Shown: positions 46,603 through 55,772, counted from the first letter of the stretch. The stretch is 55,923 bases of DNA from Kiritimatiellia bacterium (GCA_016783675.1 JADHWE010000008.1:1-55923), one strand, 5' to 3'. Numbers and translations: made by a program. Notes: generated by a model from the sequence alone, not told the origin.

Positions 46603-47838
46603 ATGGAAACAGACATCTCCAGGGCGTTTATCGAAGCCATTCCCAAAACGGACCTGCATGTTCACCTCGATGGGTCATTGCGCCTGTCTACACTTATTGA
46701 TTTGGCGCGTGAAAGCGGCGTGGAACTGCCCTCCATGACGGAGGCCGGGCTGCGTGAGCAGGTCTTCAAAGACCGCTATGCCGACCTCGGCGAGTATCTT
46801 GTTGGCTTCGCCTACACCTGTGCCGTATTGCGTTGTAAGGAGGCGCTCGAGCGGGTTGCGTTCGAACTGGCTGAGGACAATCTTGCTGAAGGCGTCCGCT
46901 ATCTCGAGGTGCGTTTCGCGCCCCAGCTCCTGGCCCACGAAGGGCTGTCCATGGAGCAGACCGTCCAGGCTGTCACGGATGGGCTGGAGCGGGCCAAGCG
47001 GTCGCATAACACGTCGGAGCGGGTAAAGAGCGGGTTCGACCTGCCGTTCGAGTTCGGAATCATCGTCTGCGCCATGCGCCGTTTCAGCAAGGCCATGGGC
47101 GAACACTACCACCAGCTCCTGACAGCCCTTGAGCTCGCACCGCGGCGGGATGTGTATGCGATTGCCTCGCTTGAGATGGCACGAACGGCCGTGGGTCTGC
47201 GTGATCGGCTCGGGTTGCCGATCGTGGGCTTTGACCTGGCCGGTGAAGAGGCGGGCTACCCGGCGTACTATCACAAAGAGGCCTACAGTTTCGCTCACAG
47301 CCACTTCATGAAGAAGACGGTGCATGCCGGCGAAGCCTACGGGCCCGAATCCATCTTCCAGGCTATCACCGAGTGCCACACGAACCGGATTGGACACGGC
47401 ACGTTCGTTTTCTCCGCCGACATGGTGCAGGACCTGGACGTAGCGGACCCGCAGGTCTACACGGAACGACTGGTTGAGTATATTGCCAGCCAGCGCATCA
47501 CGATGGAGGTCTGCCTGACCAGCAACCTGCAGACGACGCCTTCGATCGAATCCATGGCGATGCACCCGCTGGGACACATGCTGGAGCACAGCTTGTCGGT
47601 CTCGATCTGTACGGATAACCGCCTCGTATCGAACACGACCATATGTGATGAGCTGGAGTTGGTGAGCAAGAATATCCCTGTGACGCACCACCAGTTCCGT
47701 AACCTGGTTATCGCGGGGTTCAAGGGCAGCTTCTATCCCGGTAGCTACACCCGGAAGCGACGGTTCGTTCGCAAGGTTATCGAGCGCTATGATGAGTTGG
47801 CGGTCAGGCTTCTGCCGGATCCTGGGGGCGCTGCCTGA
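46603..47838 (+). CDS. add: Adenosine deaminase family protein
   Basis: The 411-residue amidohydrolase deaminates adenosine or deoxyadenosine to inosine. It has the metal ligands KTDLHVHLDGS (His19, His21), VGFDLAGEE, the KTVHAGEAYGPE block (zinc His and catalytic Glu), NRIGHG, and SICTDNRLVSN (metal Asp). The TDN form instead of TDDP is found in some bacterial Add proteins. Length is somewhat longer than typical (330-370). An alternative is a related purine nucleoside deaminase. Its end overlaps the convergent UPF0280 gene by 35 nt. Confidence 0.88.
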   Translation: METDISRAFIEAIPKTDLHVHLDGSLRLSTLIDLARESGVELPSMTEAGLREQVFKDRYADLGEYLVGFAYTCAVLRCKEALERVAFELAEDNLAEGVRYLEVRFAPQLLAHEGLSMEQTVQAVTDGLERAKRSHNTSERVKSGFDLPFEFGIIVCAMRRFSKAMGEHYHQLLTALELAPRRDVYAIASLEMARTAVGLRDRLGLPIVGFDLAGEEAGYPAYYHKEAYSFAHSHFMKKTVHAGEAYGPESIFQAITECHTNRIGHGTFVFSADMVQDLDVADPQVYTERLVEYIASQRITMEVCLTSNLQTTPSIESMAMHPLGHMLEHSLSVSICTDNRLVSNTTICDELELVSKNIPVTHHQFRNLVIAGFKGSFYPGSYTRKRRFVRKVIERYDELAVRLLPDPGGAA

Positions 47839-48520
47839 CCAACTGTGGAAGCCGGCCGATCGTCCCAACCCGCGCTCCCTGCGCAATCAGTGCGCCTTGG
47901 AGTCCCGGTATCTCGGCGAGCACAGCCAGGGCCGCATCAACATCCGCCTCCCCGCGCACGGTGTTGGCCGCATGTGTGGCTGCTGCATCCGCGAGGGCTG
48001 CGCTGGTGGCCACTACCGTAACGAGGTCGCATGCCCCCAGGCTGGTGGAGTGTCCCATCCTCCCCGAAGACGAGCAGATCGCCAGCGGAGTCTCCTCCGG
48101 CGCAAGGGCGAGTCCGAGCGATGCGCCGATTGCCGCGTCACCCGCGTAGAGCCCTACGGTCGCAGGCGCGGTCAGCTTGAGAAAGATGTCGCCGCCATTC
48201 TCGACGATCACTTCTTCCGCACCCGCGGCCAACCCCGCCTCGGCCGCCAACTGTGCCACCGTGCCCGCTACGGCCGCCATGGGGCCCACGCCAACCGTCT
48301 GGCTGGCCTCATGCATGCGGCGGGTAATCTCGGGGGCCGCATCCGGGAGGGGCAGGGGAGCGAATGCCGCCTGGATGGCGGGATGCAGCTCAAGGAAGCG
48401 GCCGAGGATTTCGCGTTGCTCGATGATCTCAGCCGTCACGGCATCGAAATGGCTGCAGCAGATCCGAAAGCGGGCCTCACGATAGACAAACTCACGATAG
48501 ACGCGTGGGTCAGTGCTCAT
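47804..48520 (-). CDS. UPF0280 (COG2122, ApbE-like) protein of homocysteine biosynthesis
   Basis: The 238-residue protein fits UPF0280/COG2122, a relative of ApbE: FRICCSHFDAVTAEI near the N-terminus, GPMAAVAGTVAQLAAEAGL (about 98-116), VENGGDIFLK (about 124-133) and SSSGRMGHSTSLGACDLVTV (split as SSSGRMGHSTS, LGACDLVTV). In Methanosarcina a COG2122 protein is required with COG1900 and NIL-ferredoxin for making homocysteine from sulfide. Here it is the third gene of the same set. The start is ATG 48520, 2 nt after the ferredoxin stop; upstream codons belong to that gene. Confidence 0.82.
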   Translation of the reverse strand: MSTDPRVYREFVYREARFRICCSHFDAVTAEIIEQREILGRFLELHPAIQAAFAPLPLPDAAPEITRRMHEASQTVGVGPMAAVAGTVAQLAAEAGLAAGAEEVIVENGGDIFLKLTAPATVGLYAGDAAIGASLGLALAPEETPLAICSSSGRMGHSTSLGACDLVTVVATSAALADAAATHAANTVRGEADVDAALAVLAEIPGLQGALIAQGARVGTIGRLPQLVRQRPQDPAEA

Positions 48521-48522
48521 GG

Positions 48523-48942
48523 TCAGAACGTCGAGACACAGGCCCCGTAGGGGCAGACGCGGATGCAGGCGAGGCACTCGATGCAGGCTTCTCCATCGAA
48601 CGTGACTTCACGGGTGGCGGGATCCGGGATCTTCAGCGCGCCGGTCGGGCAGAAGGCCACGCAGTGCCCGCAGTGGCAGCAACGCTTCTCGTCCCATGTG
48701 AGGCCCTTGCCGGTGTCGTTGATCGTAATGTTGAACGTGCGCAAGTAGTCCAGCGCCCGGTCAATGTTGGCCTCCATTCCGGTAACGTCGAGCACGAGGT
48801 AGCCCTCTTCCTTGGGTGTTACCTTGGCGCGGAAAACATTGACCAGGAGGTCGTAGTCTTTCACGAGGTGGTAGATGATCGGCTTCTCACACTCACAGGT
48901 GGGGAAGAACAGCATCAACTTGCGTGTGACAGGTTCGCTCAT
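48523..48942 (-). CDS. NIL-domain ferredoxin of homocysteine biosynthesis
   Basis: The 139-residue protein joins an N-terminal NIL domain (about 5-78; KLMLFFPTCECEKPIIYHL, GMEANIDRALDYLRTFNI) to two 4Fe-4S motifs (CCHCGHCVAFCP at about 88-99 and CIECLACIRVCP at about 120-131). This is the MA1822-type protein that probably reduces a cysteine or persulfide on the COG1900 partner. The ATG 48942 overlaps the COG1900 stop (ATGA); longer upstream reading is shadow of that gene. Confidence 0.88.
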   Translation of the reverse strand: MSEPVTRKLMLFFPTCECEKPIIYHLVKDYDLLVNVFRAKVTPKEEGYLVLDVTGMEANIDRALDYLRTFNITINDTGKGLTWDEKRCCHCGHCVAFCPTGALKIPDPATREVTFDGEACIECLACIRVCPYGACVSTF

Positions 48943-50129
48943 GACGGCTCCGGTCGAATGTCGAGGGGCAGCATCGCGACGTCGCGCGGCAATTTGCGCA
49001 GGGGCTCCGATACCAGGAAGTCGCCCCGCCGGATCTCGTCGGCCAGCAGGTTGGCGATTTCGAGTGCCTTGTGATAGGAGGAGAGCGACCCGACGCGGAC
49101 GGGTTGGCCCTCCACTTCGATCTCCCCCGTACGCAGTTGCGCATAGGATACACGTGTCATCACACGTCCGGTCTTCTCCGGATAGTCGTGACTGTAATCG
49201 ACCACGGGCGCCATGATCTCGCTGTCGCGCACGCAGGTACGCCTCAGTACATCGGCGTTGAGAATAGGGATAGGGATTCCGACTCCGACAGCAAGGGATA
49301 CGCCGTAGCCCTTGAAACTGGCGCCGCGCACGAACTCGGGACGCATCTCTTTCATGTCGCCCGTAAGGGCGAGGGTACCCGCACCTTCCATGGGTACGCC
49401 GCCCTCCGTGCGCTCGCATCCGCCCGCATGCTGAGTCCCTTCGGCATAGACATGCCCCTGCGCACCGGCCAGCCAGACACGTGTGCCGATACCGATGGTT
49501 TCGTAGAGCGGGTCGTTGAGCAGCGGCGACAGCTGCCCCGCGGAACAGTAGTTGGCATTGCGGCGGTTGGGCTCGAGCTGCCCCATGTAGGTGTGAAGCA
49601 TCCGGTCCGAGTCGTTAATGGCCACGTTGTAGTTCTGGTAGCAGTTGCGCGGGTTGACCATGATGGCCTGGTTCAGGTCGTGGATCGTGAAGTAGGTGCG
49701 TATCTCGCGGCGCGGGTATTCGTCGGTGCCGTAGGAAAGCGCAAAAAGCTGGAGCGTCTTGCCGGCAATCAGGTCCTCGATGACATGCCCGCCGCCATAG
49801 CGAAACTCGCCCGGATAGTCCATGTTAGCCGGGTCGGCATGGCGGAGCTGCGTGGCGCCGAGGTAGACATCGACAGCGGCAAGCCCGGTGTAAGCCGGTA
49901 CATCCGCAATCCATGCCTCCGTCATACGGATCTTGGGCTGGGAGTGACCGAAATTGAGCACGCAACCGGAAGAGCACATCGGGCCGAACGTCGCGGTCGT
50001 GACAACATCGACCTCTTCGGCAACGGCGTCGATCCCCTTGCGATCGACATAGTCCATGATCTCGTCAGCGGTCATCACAACCGCATCACCCAACTCAATC
50101 TTCGCGTTAATCTCAGCGTACGTCTTCAT
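48939..50129 (-). CDS. COG1900 (DUF39) homocysteine biosynthesis protein
   Basis: The 396-residue protein matches the HcyBio/COG1900 family (MA1821 in Methanosarcina): KTYAEINAKIELGDAVVMTA at the start, TTATFGPMCSSGCVLNFGHS with Cys52 and Cys56, YGGGHVIEDLIAGK, and MVNPRNCYQNYNVAIN with another conserved Cys. In methanogens the family replaces or bypasses homoserine-based sulfur transfer, converting aspartate semialdehyde and sulfide to homocysteine. The first gene of a tight three-gene operon with NIL-ferredoxin and UPF0280. A CBS domain seen in some family members is absent. It is divergent from fmdB. Confidence 0.88.
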   Translation of the reverse strand: MKTYAEINAKIELGDAVVMTADEIMDYVDRKGIDAVAEEVDVVTTATFGPMCSSGCVLNFGHSQPKIRMTEAWIADVPAYTGLAAVDVYLGATQLRHADPANMDYPGEFRYGGGHVIEDLIAGKTLQLFALSYGTDEYPRREIRTYFTIHDLNQAIMVNPRNCYQNYNVAINDSDRMLHTYMGQLEPNRRNANYCSAGQLSPLLNDPLYETIGIGTRVWLAGAQGHVYAEGTQHAGGCERTEGGVPMEGAGTLALTGDMKEMRPEFVRGASFKGYGVSLAVGVGIPIPILNADVLRRTCVRDSEIMAPVVDYSHDYPEKTGRVMTRVSYAQLRTGEIEVEGQPVRVGSLSSYHKALEIANLLADEIRRGDFLVSEPLRKLPRDVAMLPLDIRPEPS

Positions 50130-50236
50130 GGAATCTGGTGATGATTGCGCGCCATGGCACAGGTGTCAATGTTGGAGTGGCGGCTTGACGTTGAGGACTG
50201 GCGTTGGGATCATTCAGCGATTGAAGGAGAGAGACG

Positions 50237-50476
50237 ATGCCGATCTATGAGTATGTTTGTGGGGCGTGTGGGCATGCGTTTGAGCATTTGGCGCGGACGC
50301 TTTCGGATGGGGCGGAGCAGTGCCCGAAATGTGGGGCGGCAAAGCCGGCCAAACAGTTTTCTTCGTTCAGCACCAGTGACAGCAGTACGGCACTGCCGTG
50401 CGGCGATGGGGCTTGTCCGGCCGCAGGATGCGGTACAGGGGGTTCGCCCTGCGCGGGGGGTGCCTGCCCCTTATAG
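50237..50476 (+). CDS. FmdB-type zinc-ribbon protein
   Basis: The 79-residue protein begins MPIYEYVCGACGHAFEHL and has CPKCG at about 32-36, the two CxxC knuckles of the FmdB/CxxC regulatory family. The tail is Cys/Gly/Ala-rich (CGDGACPAAGCG, GGSPCAGGACP), which is common in the family. Function is unproven, probably nucleic-acid or metal binding. AAGGAGAGAG precedes the ATG. Confidence 0.88.
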   Translation: MPIYEYVCGACGHAFEHLARTLSDGAEQCPKCGAAKPAKQFSSFSTSDSSTALPCGDGACPAAGCGTGGSPCAGGACPL

Positions 50477-50517
50477 ACAGGTTGACTGTTGTCTATACGG
50501 CAAAGACGTAATATATA
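50472..50517 (+). promoter_or_regulatory. Inverted repeat overlapping a candidate sigma-70 promoter of the RND operon
   Basis: TATAGACA (50472-50479) and TGTCTATA (50490-50497) form a perfect 8-bp inverted repeat with a 10-nt spacer. The right arm overlaps TTGTCT (50489-50494), which is followed 17 nt later by TATATA (50512-50517). The promoter is 37 nt upstream of the RND ATG; a repressor bound to the palindrome would block it. A weak terminator for fmdB is the alternative. Confidence 0.5.
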
Positions 50518-50553
50518 TACGTTATTCCTTCATTTAACCGGAAAGGGCGCTCG

Positions 50554-53500
50554 ATGAAACGATTGGCTCTCACGAATTTCAGTCTGCGGTTTCCCTGGCT
50601 CATCCTTATCGTGGTCACGGGCCTGGTGATCTTTCTGGGATCACAGTTTTCGAAAGTGCACTTCGACAACGACCCCGAGAACATGTTGGCCGAGGACGAA
50701 GCCGTCCGCGTGTTCCATCACAAGGTCAAAGCGAAGTTCAATCTCTACGACTTTGTTATTGTCGGCATCGTTAACGAGAAGCACTCACAGGGCATTTTCA
50801 ATGTCGAAACGCTCTCTCGCATCGACATCCTGACCCGGCAGCTTCTCAGCTTGAGACCCGGCGCCGATGACATACCGGAAGTCATAGGTGCTGACGGGGA
50901 GTATATGTCCCTCGACCTGGTGCCCCGCAACCCGTTTACCCGGGCACTGAACGTAGCCTTCCGGCACGATCCTAACCGCCTGTTCAACGAAGACGGCTCC
51001 AGCGCCATCATCGGGCGCGAGCTGATCGCCCCCAGCGTGGTGGACAACATCAAGCAGGCCGACTTTGGGTCGCTCAAGCTTGAGTACCTCATGGAGAAAG
51101 TGCCGCAGACCGAGGCTGAGGCGCTGGTCATCCGCGATGACGCCATGGGCAACCCGCTATACAAGGGAACACTCGTGGCCGAGGACGAGAAGGCCATCTG
51201 TATCTACATTCCCATCACGGAGAAGACCTACAGCTATAACGTCGCCAACGTGGTGCGGCAGCTCACGAAGGAGTGGGGTAGGTACGACAAGGTGCACATC
51301 ACGGGGTTGCCCGTGGCGGAAGACACGTTTGGCGTTGAAATGCTGAAGCAAATGGCCACCTCTGCACCTCTGGCCGGCATAGCCATCTTCCTGCTGCTGC
51401 TACTCTTCTTCAAACGGGTATCGCTGATCATTGCGCCAATGCTCGTGGCGATGGTCAGCGTGATCTGCACGATGGGGCTCCTGATCGGGCTCGGCTTCGA
51501 CGTGCACATCATGAGCTCCATGATCGCGATCTTCCTGATGCCGATTGCCGTTGCGGATGCGGTGCACATCCTCAGCGAGTTTTTCGATGCCTACCGCGAG
51601 TTCGGTGACAAGAAGAAGACGCTGCAGCACGTGGTGGGGCATCTCTTCAAGCCGATGCTCTACACCAGCCTCACGACAATTGCCGGTTTCGCTTCGCTTG
51701 CCACCACGCCGATTCCGCCCGTGCGGGTGTTTGGCTTGCATGTCGCGTTCGGCGTAGCGCTGGCGTGGCTCCTGACAATGACCTTTGTGCCGGCCTTTAT
51801 CACGATCTTCATTCCGAACAAGGCCCTGCTCAAGCTCTGCGCGGTGCCCGGCGACGACGAGCAATGCGAGATACGCAACGGCTGGCTCGACCGCTTTCTG
51901 CGCACGTTGGGCGCCGCCACGTATCGCCGTGCCCGACTCATCATCGGCATCGCCGTAGCCGTGATCGCCTTCTCGGTTGTCGGCGTCAGCCGCATCCAGG
52001 TGAACGACAACCCGGTGAAGTGGTTCACGAAGCGTCACCCCGTTCGTGTAGCGGATCGTGTTCTGAACGACCATTTTGGCGGCACCTATACGGCCTACCT
52101 GACTTTTGAGGCGGATCCGAACGCCACGATGACATGCCGTGAGATGGCCGAAGGAATCCGAAGCAAGGCCCACGAGCGCTACAGCTCCCTGATGCCGCAG
52201 GCCATGATCGAGTTCGTCGATGCCGTGGACCGGCTGGAGCGGAAGCTCTGCAATACGGAGACATGCGCGCCGGCCGATTGTTTTGTCAGGCTCGGAGAAA
52301 AGGCACGTGAGATTGACGGCGAGGCGATGGCGTCGTGGGAGACGCTTGCCGATGAACTGAACTATCTTGACCCCGACGGGTTGACTTACGCGTCCCTGCT
52401 GGCCGCCGTGGAGAAGCTGGAGGGCATCGATGAAACCAGCACGACACGCCTGAAGGCAGACCTTGTTGCGAGCCGCGGTCTGACGGGGGATGAGCTGCTC
52501 GATGAGGCCTTGAGCTTGTGCGATCACTACCTGGCCTTGTCATTCGAGAGCTTCGTGGAGTACATGACCACCGAACTGACCGCTCCCGCCTTTAAGCGGC
52601 CGGCACTGCTGAACTACATGCAGGAGCTGCAGCGGCACCTGGACGCGATCGAGGTGGTGGGCAAAACCTCCTCAGCTATCGATGCGTTGAAGAAGGCTGC
52701 CTATGAATTGCAGTACAAGGCGCTCCCGGTCGAGCTGTCCGACGAAGAGGCCGCGATACTGCAGGCGCGCAATGACGCCTTCTTCGCGATTCCTGACGAA
52801 GCCGCCGCCGTGGGACAGGTCTTCATGCAGCTTGAGGGGATGAAGAAACGTGACTCGCTGTTCCATCTCGTCACGAAGAACTACCAGGAGGCCAACATCT
52901 GGGTGCAACTCACCAGCGGGGATAACCGCGATATGCAGTCCGTGGTCGAGGAGGTGGATCGCTACATGGCCGCCAATCCGCCGCCGATCGAGCTCGAGGT
53001 GGGGTGGGCCGGACTGACCTATCTCAACGTGGTGTGGCAGGACAAGATGGTGCGCGGCATGTTCTCTTCGCTGATCAGCAGCTTCGTCGTGGTGTTGGTG
53101 ATGATGATGGTGCTCTTCCGCTCGCCGCTCTACGGCCTGCTGGCGATGGCGCCGCTCTCGCTGACGATCCTGTTCATCTATGGTCTGATCGGCTGGATGG
53201 GCAAAGACTACGACATGCCCGTGGCCGTTCTGTCTTCGCTGACACTGGGGCTTAGCGTCGACTTTGCGATTCATTTCCTTGAACGGGCCCGCGAGGAACG
53301 CAGGCGGTTCGGGACATGGGCCAAGACCTGCACCCCGATGTTCGCCGAGCCCGCCATGGCGATCAGCCGCAACGCGATCACGATTTCGGTGGGCTTCACG
53401 CCGCTGCTGATCGCACCGCTCCTGCCATACCGCACGGTCGGGTTCTTCCTGGCGACGATCATGGCCGTGTCGTGGATGGCAACCTTACTGGTGCTGCCGG

Positions 53501-53601
53501 CGCTGTTGACCGTGCTGCAGAAATGGGTCTTCAGGGAGGTCAAGGAGGAGGGGATACCACACCCATTGCCAGAGGAAACAGTGAAAGAGGAGGTAGAGTG
53601 A
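50554..53601 (+). CDS. RND-superfamily (MMPL/HpnN-like) exporter
   Basis: The 1015-residue protein has the RND layout: helix 1 (about 11-30), a periplasmic loop, helices 2-6 (about 265-430), helix 7 (about 470), a second large loop and helices 8-12 (about 830-995). HIMSSMIAIFLMPIAVADAV and LTLGLSVDFAIHFLERARE are the paired helix-4/helix-10 segments with Asp residues for proton coupling. MMPL/HpnN members move lipids or hydrophobic molecules. The second loop is enlarged (about 350 residues) by a helical insertion with four closely spaced Cys-containing sites. It is followed by LolA-like and barrel genes, and its stop overlaps the next ATG. Confidence 0.88.
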   Translation: MKRLALTNFSLRFPWLILIVVTGLVIFLGSQFSKVHFDNDPENMLAEDEAVRVFHHKVKAKFNLYDFVIVGIVNEKHSQGIFNVETLSRIDILTRQLLSLRPGADDIPEVIGADGEYMSLDLVPRNPFTRALNVAFRHDPNRLFNEDGSSAIIGRELIAPSVVDNIKQADFGSLKLEYLMEKVPQTEAEALVIRDDAMGNPLYKGTLVAEDEKAICIYIPITEKTYSYNVANVVRQLTKEWGRYDKVHITGLPVAEDTFGVEMLKQMATSAPLAGIAIFLLLLLFFKRVSLIIAPMLVAMVSVICTMGLLIGLGFDVHIMSSMIAIFLMPIAVADAVHILSEFFDAYREFGDKKKTLQHVVGHLFKPMLYTSLTTIAGFASLATTPIPPVRVFGLHVAFGVALAWLLTMTFVPAFITIFIPNKALLKLCAVPGDDEQCEIRNGWLDRFLRTLGAATYRRARLIIGIAVAVIAFSVVGVSRIQVNDNPVKWFTKRHPVRVADRVLNDHFGGTYTAYLTFEADPNATMTCREMAEGIRSKAHERYSSLMPQAMIEFVDAVDRLERKLCNTETCAPADCFVRLGEKAREIDGEAMASWETLADELNYLDPDGLTYASLLAAVEKLEGIDETSTTRLKADLVASRGLTGDELLDEALSLCDHYLALSFESFVEYMTTELTAPAFKRPALLNYMQELQRHLDAIEVVGKTSSAIDALKKAAYELQYKALPVELSDEEAAILQARNDAFFAIPDEAAAVGQVFMQLEGMKKRDSLFHLVTKNYQEANIWVQLTSGDNRDMQSVVEEVDRYMAANPPPIELEVGWAGLTYLNVVWQDKMVRGMFSSLISSFVVVLVMMMVLFRSPLYGLLAMAPLSLTILFIYGLIGWMGKDYDMPVAVLSSLTLGLSVDFAIHFLERAREERRRFGTWAKTCTPMFAEPAMAISRNAITISVGFTPLLIAPLLPYRTVGFFLATIMAVSWMATLLVLPALLTVLQKWVFREVKEEGIPHPLPEETVKEEVE

Positions 53602-54377
53602 TGTCGATTAGAACGTTGTTGTTGGGGGTATTTGTGGCGGGCCTGTCCGTTTCGACCGGGGCCCAGGAACTGGATGCTGACGCCATCGTCGAGAAGGCCA
53701 ACCGGGCCTCGTACTACGCAGGCAAGGATGGCTCCGCCAAGGTTAAGATGGCGCTCTCCGATGGCCGTTCGCGTGAGTTCGCGATTCTACGCCGCAACGC
53801 CGACGAGGGCATGGACCAGAAGTTCTACGTCTACTTCACCGCACCTGCCGATGTTCGCAAGATGGCCTACCTCGTGCACAAGCACCCAGGCGGCAACGAC
53901 GACCGTTGGCTGTTCCTGCCGGCGCTGAACCTGGTGAAGCGGATCGCACCGGGCGATAAGCGGACCAGTTTCGTGGGGTCTGATTTCCTCTACGAGGATG
54001 TCTCCGGTCGCAGCCTGGCCGAGGACGCGCACGAACTTATCGAGACCACCGATACGCAGTATGTCATCAAGAACACGCCGAAGAACCCCGACACGGTGGA
54101 GTTCAGTTCGTACACAGTGTGGATCGACAAGGCGACGTTTTTGCCCCGCAAGGCCGAGTATCTCGACAAGAACGGCAAGCTCTACCGGCGCGTCGCGGCC
54201 TCGAAGGTTGAGGATGTGAAGGGAGTCCCGACCGTGATGGAGTCGACCGTCGAGGATCTCGCATCGGGCAGCAAGACGGTCAACACGTTCACCGAAGTCG
54301 ACTATGACATCGGCCTCAAGGACCGCCTCTTCACAGAACGCTTCCTGCGCCGTCCGCCGAGAGAAGTCACACGCTAG
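53601..54377 (+). CDS. LolA-like outer-membrane lipoprotein-sorting/lipid carrier protein (COG2834)
   Basis: The 258-residue protein has a signal peptide (MSIRTLLLGVFVAGLSVS, cleavage after TGA) and a LolA/LppX-like half-barrel: YYAGKDGSAKVKMALSDGR, FYVYFTAPADVRKMAYLV, DRWLFLPALNLVKRI, then SFVGSDFLYEDVSGR. It matches proteins annotated as outer-membrane lipoprotein-sorting proteins adjacent to RND exporters. It probably ferries the exporter's hydrophobic substrate through the periplasm. It is coupled to the RND gene by TGATG. Confidence 0.87.
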   Translation: MSIRTLLLGVFVAGLSVSTGAQELDADAIVEKANRASYYAGKDGSAKVKMALSDGRSREFAILRRNADEGMDQKFYVYFTAPADVRKMAYLVHKHPGGNDDRWLFLPALNLVKRIAPGDKRTSFVGSDFLYEDVSGRSLAEDAHELIETTDTQYVIKNTPKNPDTVEFSSYTVWIDKATFLPRKAEYLDKNGKLYRRVAASKVEDVKGVPTVMESTVEDLASGSKTVNTFTEVDYDIGLKDRLFTERFLRRPPREVTR

Positions 54378-54390
54378 GATCCATCAAGGG

Positions 54391-54420
54391 CCAGGTAGGG
54401 CCCGCGCTCCGCGCGGGCCG
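54391..54420. repeat. REP-like GC hairpin, copy 3
   Basis: AGGTAGGGCCCGCGCTCCG followed by CGCGGGCCG forms a perfect stem (GGCCCGCG/CGCGGGCC) between the LolA-like and barrel genes. The stem and loop equal those at 44627-44649, and the AGGTAG lead equals that at 2404-2409. Confidence 0.7.
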
Positions 54421-54459
54421 CGAAGAAGGACAGAGACGGAAGTGTACAAGGAGAAGCGC

Positions 54460-55761
54460 ATGGCCATAGAGCAGATCAGTTCATCCCCTCCGTTGCGACT
54501 GTTGCTCGTGATGGGGCTGCTGTCTACAACAGCCTGGCTGCATGCCGCCGACATCGAGTTCCACGGCTTTGGCGAGTATCGCTATGGCGAGCGACTAGAC
54601 GACCAGTCGCTGGAAGATGACCGGTCGTTGAACGAGCTACGCGTGCAGGGCGATGCGCTCTGGTATCACGATCTGTTTGCCGCCCAGTTGAAGGGCGACT
54701 TGGTCTGTGACGATGTGGCCGCTGATCGGGATAGCATCGATCTCGAAACCGGCGAAGGCTTCTTCGACCTGCGCCAGGCCAATATTCTGATCTCACCGCT
54801 GAGCTGGATGGACCTGAAGGCCGGCCGACAGGTGCTGACCTGGGGAACCGGCGATCTCGTGTTCATCAACGACCAGTTCCCTAAAGACTGGCAGTCGTTC
54901 TTCCTGGGGCGCGACGTTGAATATCTCAAGGCGCCTTCGGATGCCCTGTTCGTCAGCATGTTTCCTGCAGTCGCGAATATCGACGTGGCATACATACCGC
55001 GTTTTGATGCCGACCGCCACATCACGGGGGAGCGACTGTCGTATTGGAATGGCCAGGCGGTTGTCGGACAGGATGCTGTCCTGGTTACCGATCGCCCCAA
55101 TGACTGGTTCGAGGATGACGAGATAGCTGTGCGCGTTTACCGCAATACGGGCGCTTTCGAGTTGGCTCTATACGGCTACCACGGCTACTGGAAGAGTCCG
55201 GGGGGGCTCAATCCGGCCACGGGGCAGTGGATCTTTCCCGGCTTGGCGGTCTATGGTGCCAGCGCGCGCGGACCGCTCGGTAATGGCATCATGCATGCCG
55301 AAGCCGGCTACTACGATTCGTTCGACGACCGCGACGGAAACAATCCGTTCATCAACAACAGCGAGGCGCGTCTGCTCCTGGGCTACGAGCGTGAGATTGC
55401 CGCGGATCTCACCATGGGCGTTCAGTACTATGTTGAGCGCATGCTGGACCGCGACGAGCACATTGCTGCGCTGGAGTCCATGGCGATGCCCATCGATACG
55501 GTCAGGGATGAGGATCGCCACACCGTCACACTGCGGCTGACCTATCTCGCGATGAACCAGAACCTCGTCCTAAGCTGCTTCACGCGCTACTCGCCAAACG
55601 AGAAGGATGGTTACGTCAAGCCGACCGCAACGTACAAGATGTCCGACCGCTGGCAGGCCACACTCGGCGGCAACATCTTCTTCGGCGACGATGAACACAC
55701 GTTCTTGAGTCAGTTCAAAGATAACAACAATGTTGACGGGTCAGTGCGACTGAGCTTCTAG
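54460..55761 (+). CDS. Outer-membrane beta-barrel protein (DUF1302-like)
   Basis: The 433-residue protein has a signal peptide (about 1-30, LLLVMGLLSTTAWLHA). It is followed by alternating amphipathic strands with aromatic girdles (IEFHGFGEYRYGERLDD; MDLKAGRQVLTWGTGDLVF; LTYLAMNQNLVLSCFTRYSP) and ends in a Phe (VDGSVRLSF), as barrel proteins do. GRQVLTWGTGDL resembles DUF1302-type porin-like proteins that accompany RND/LolA-type systems. AAGGAG is 5 nt before ATG 54460. It may be the outer-membrane exit or acceptor of the export system. Confidence 0.8.
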   Translation: MAIEQISSSPPLRLLLVMGLLSTTAWLHAADIEFHGFGEYRYGERLDDQSLEDDRSLNELRVQGDALWYHDLFAAQLKGDLVCDDVAADRDSIDLETGEGFFDLRQANILISPLSWMDLKAGRQVLTWGTGDLVFINDQFPKDWQSFFLGRDVEYLKAPSDALFVSMFPAVANIDVAYIPRFDADRHITGERLSYWNGQAVVGQDAVLVTDRPNDWFEDDEIAVRVYRNTGAFELALYGYHGYWKSPGGLNPATGQWIFPGLAVYGASARGPLGNGIMHAEAGYYDSFDDRDGNNPFINNSEARLLLGYEREIAADLTMGVQYYVERMLDRDEHIAALESMAMPIDTVRDEDRHTVTLRLTYLAMNQNLVLSCFTRYSPNEKDGYVKPTATYKMSDRWQATLGGNIFFGDDEHTFLSQFKDNNNVDGSVRLSF

Positions 55762-55772
55762 GAGGAGAGATT

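Noticed and set aside
50130-50236. SAM- or methionine-related riboswitch upstream of the homocysteine operon
   Set aside because: The divergent gap is only 107 nt and shows no kink-turn, pseudoknot or terminator pattern of known classes.
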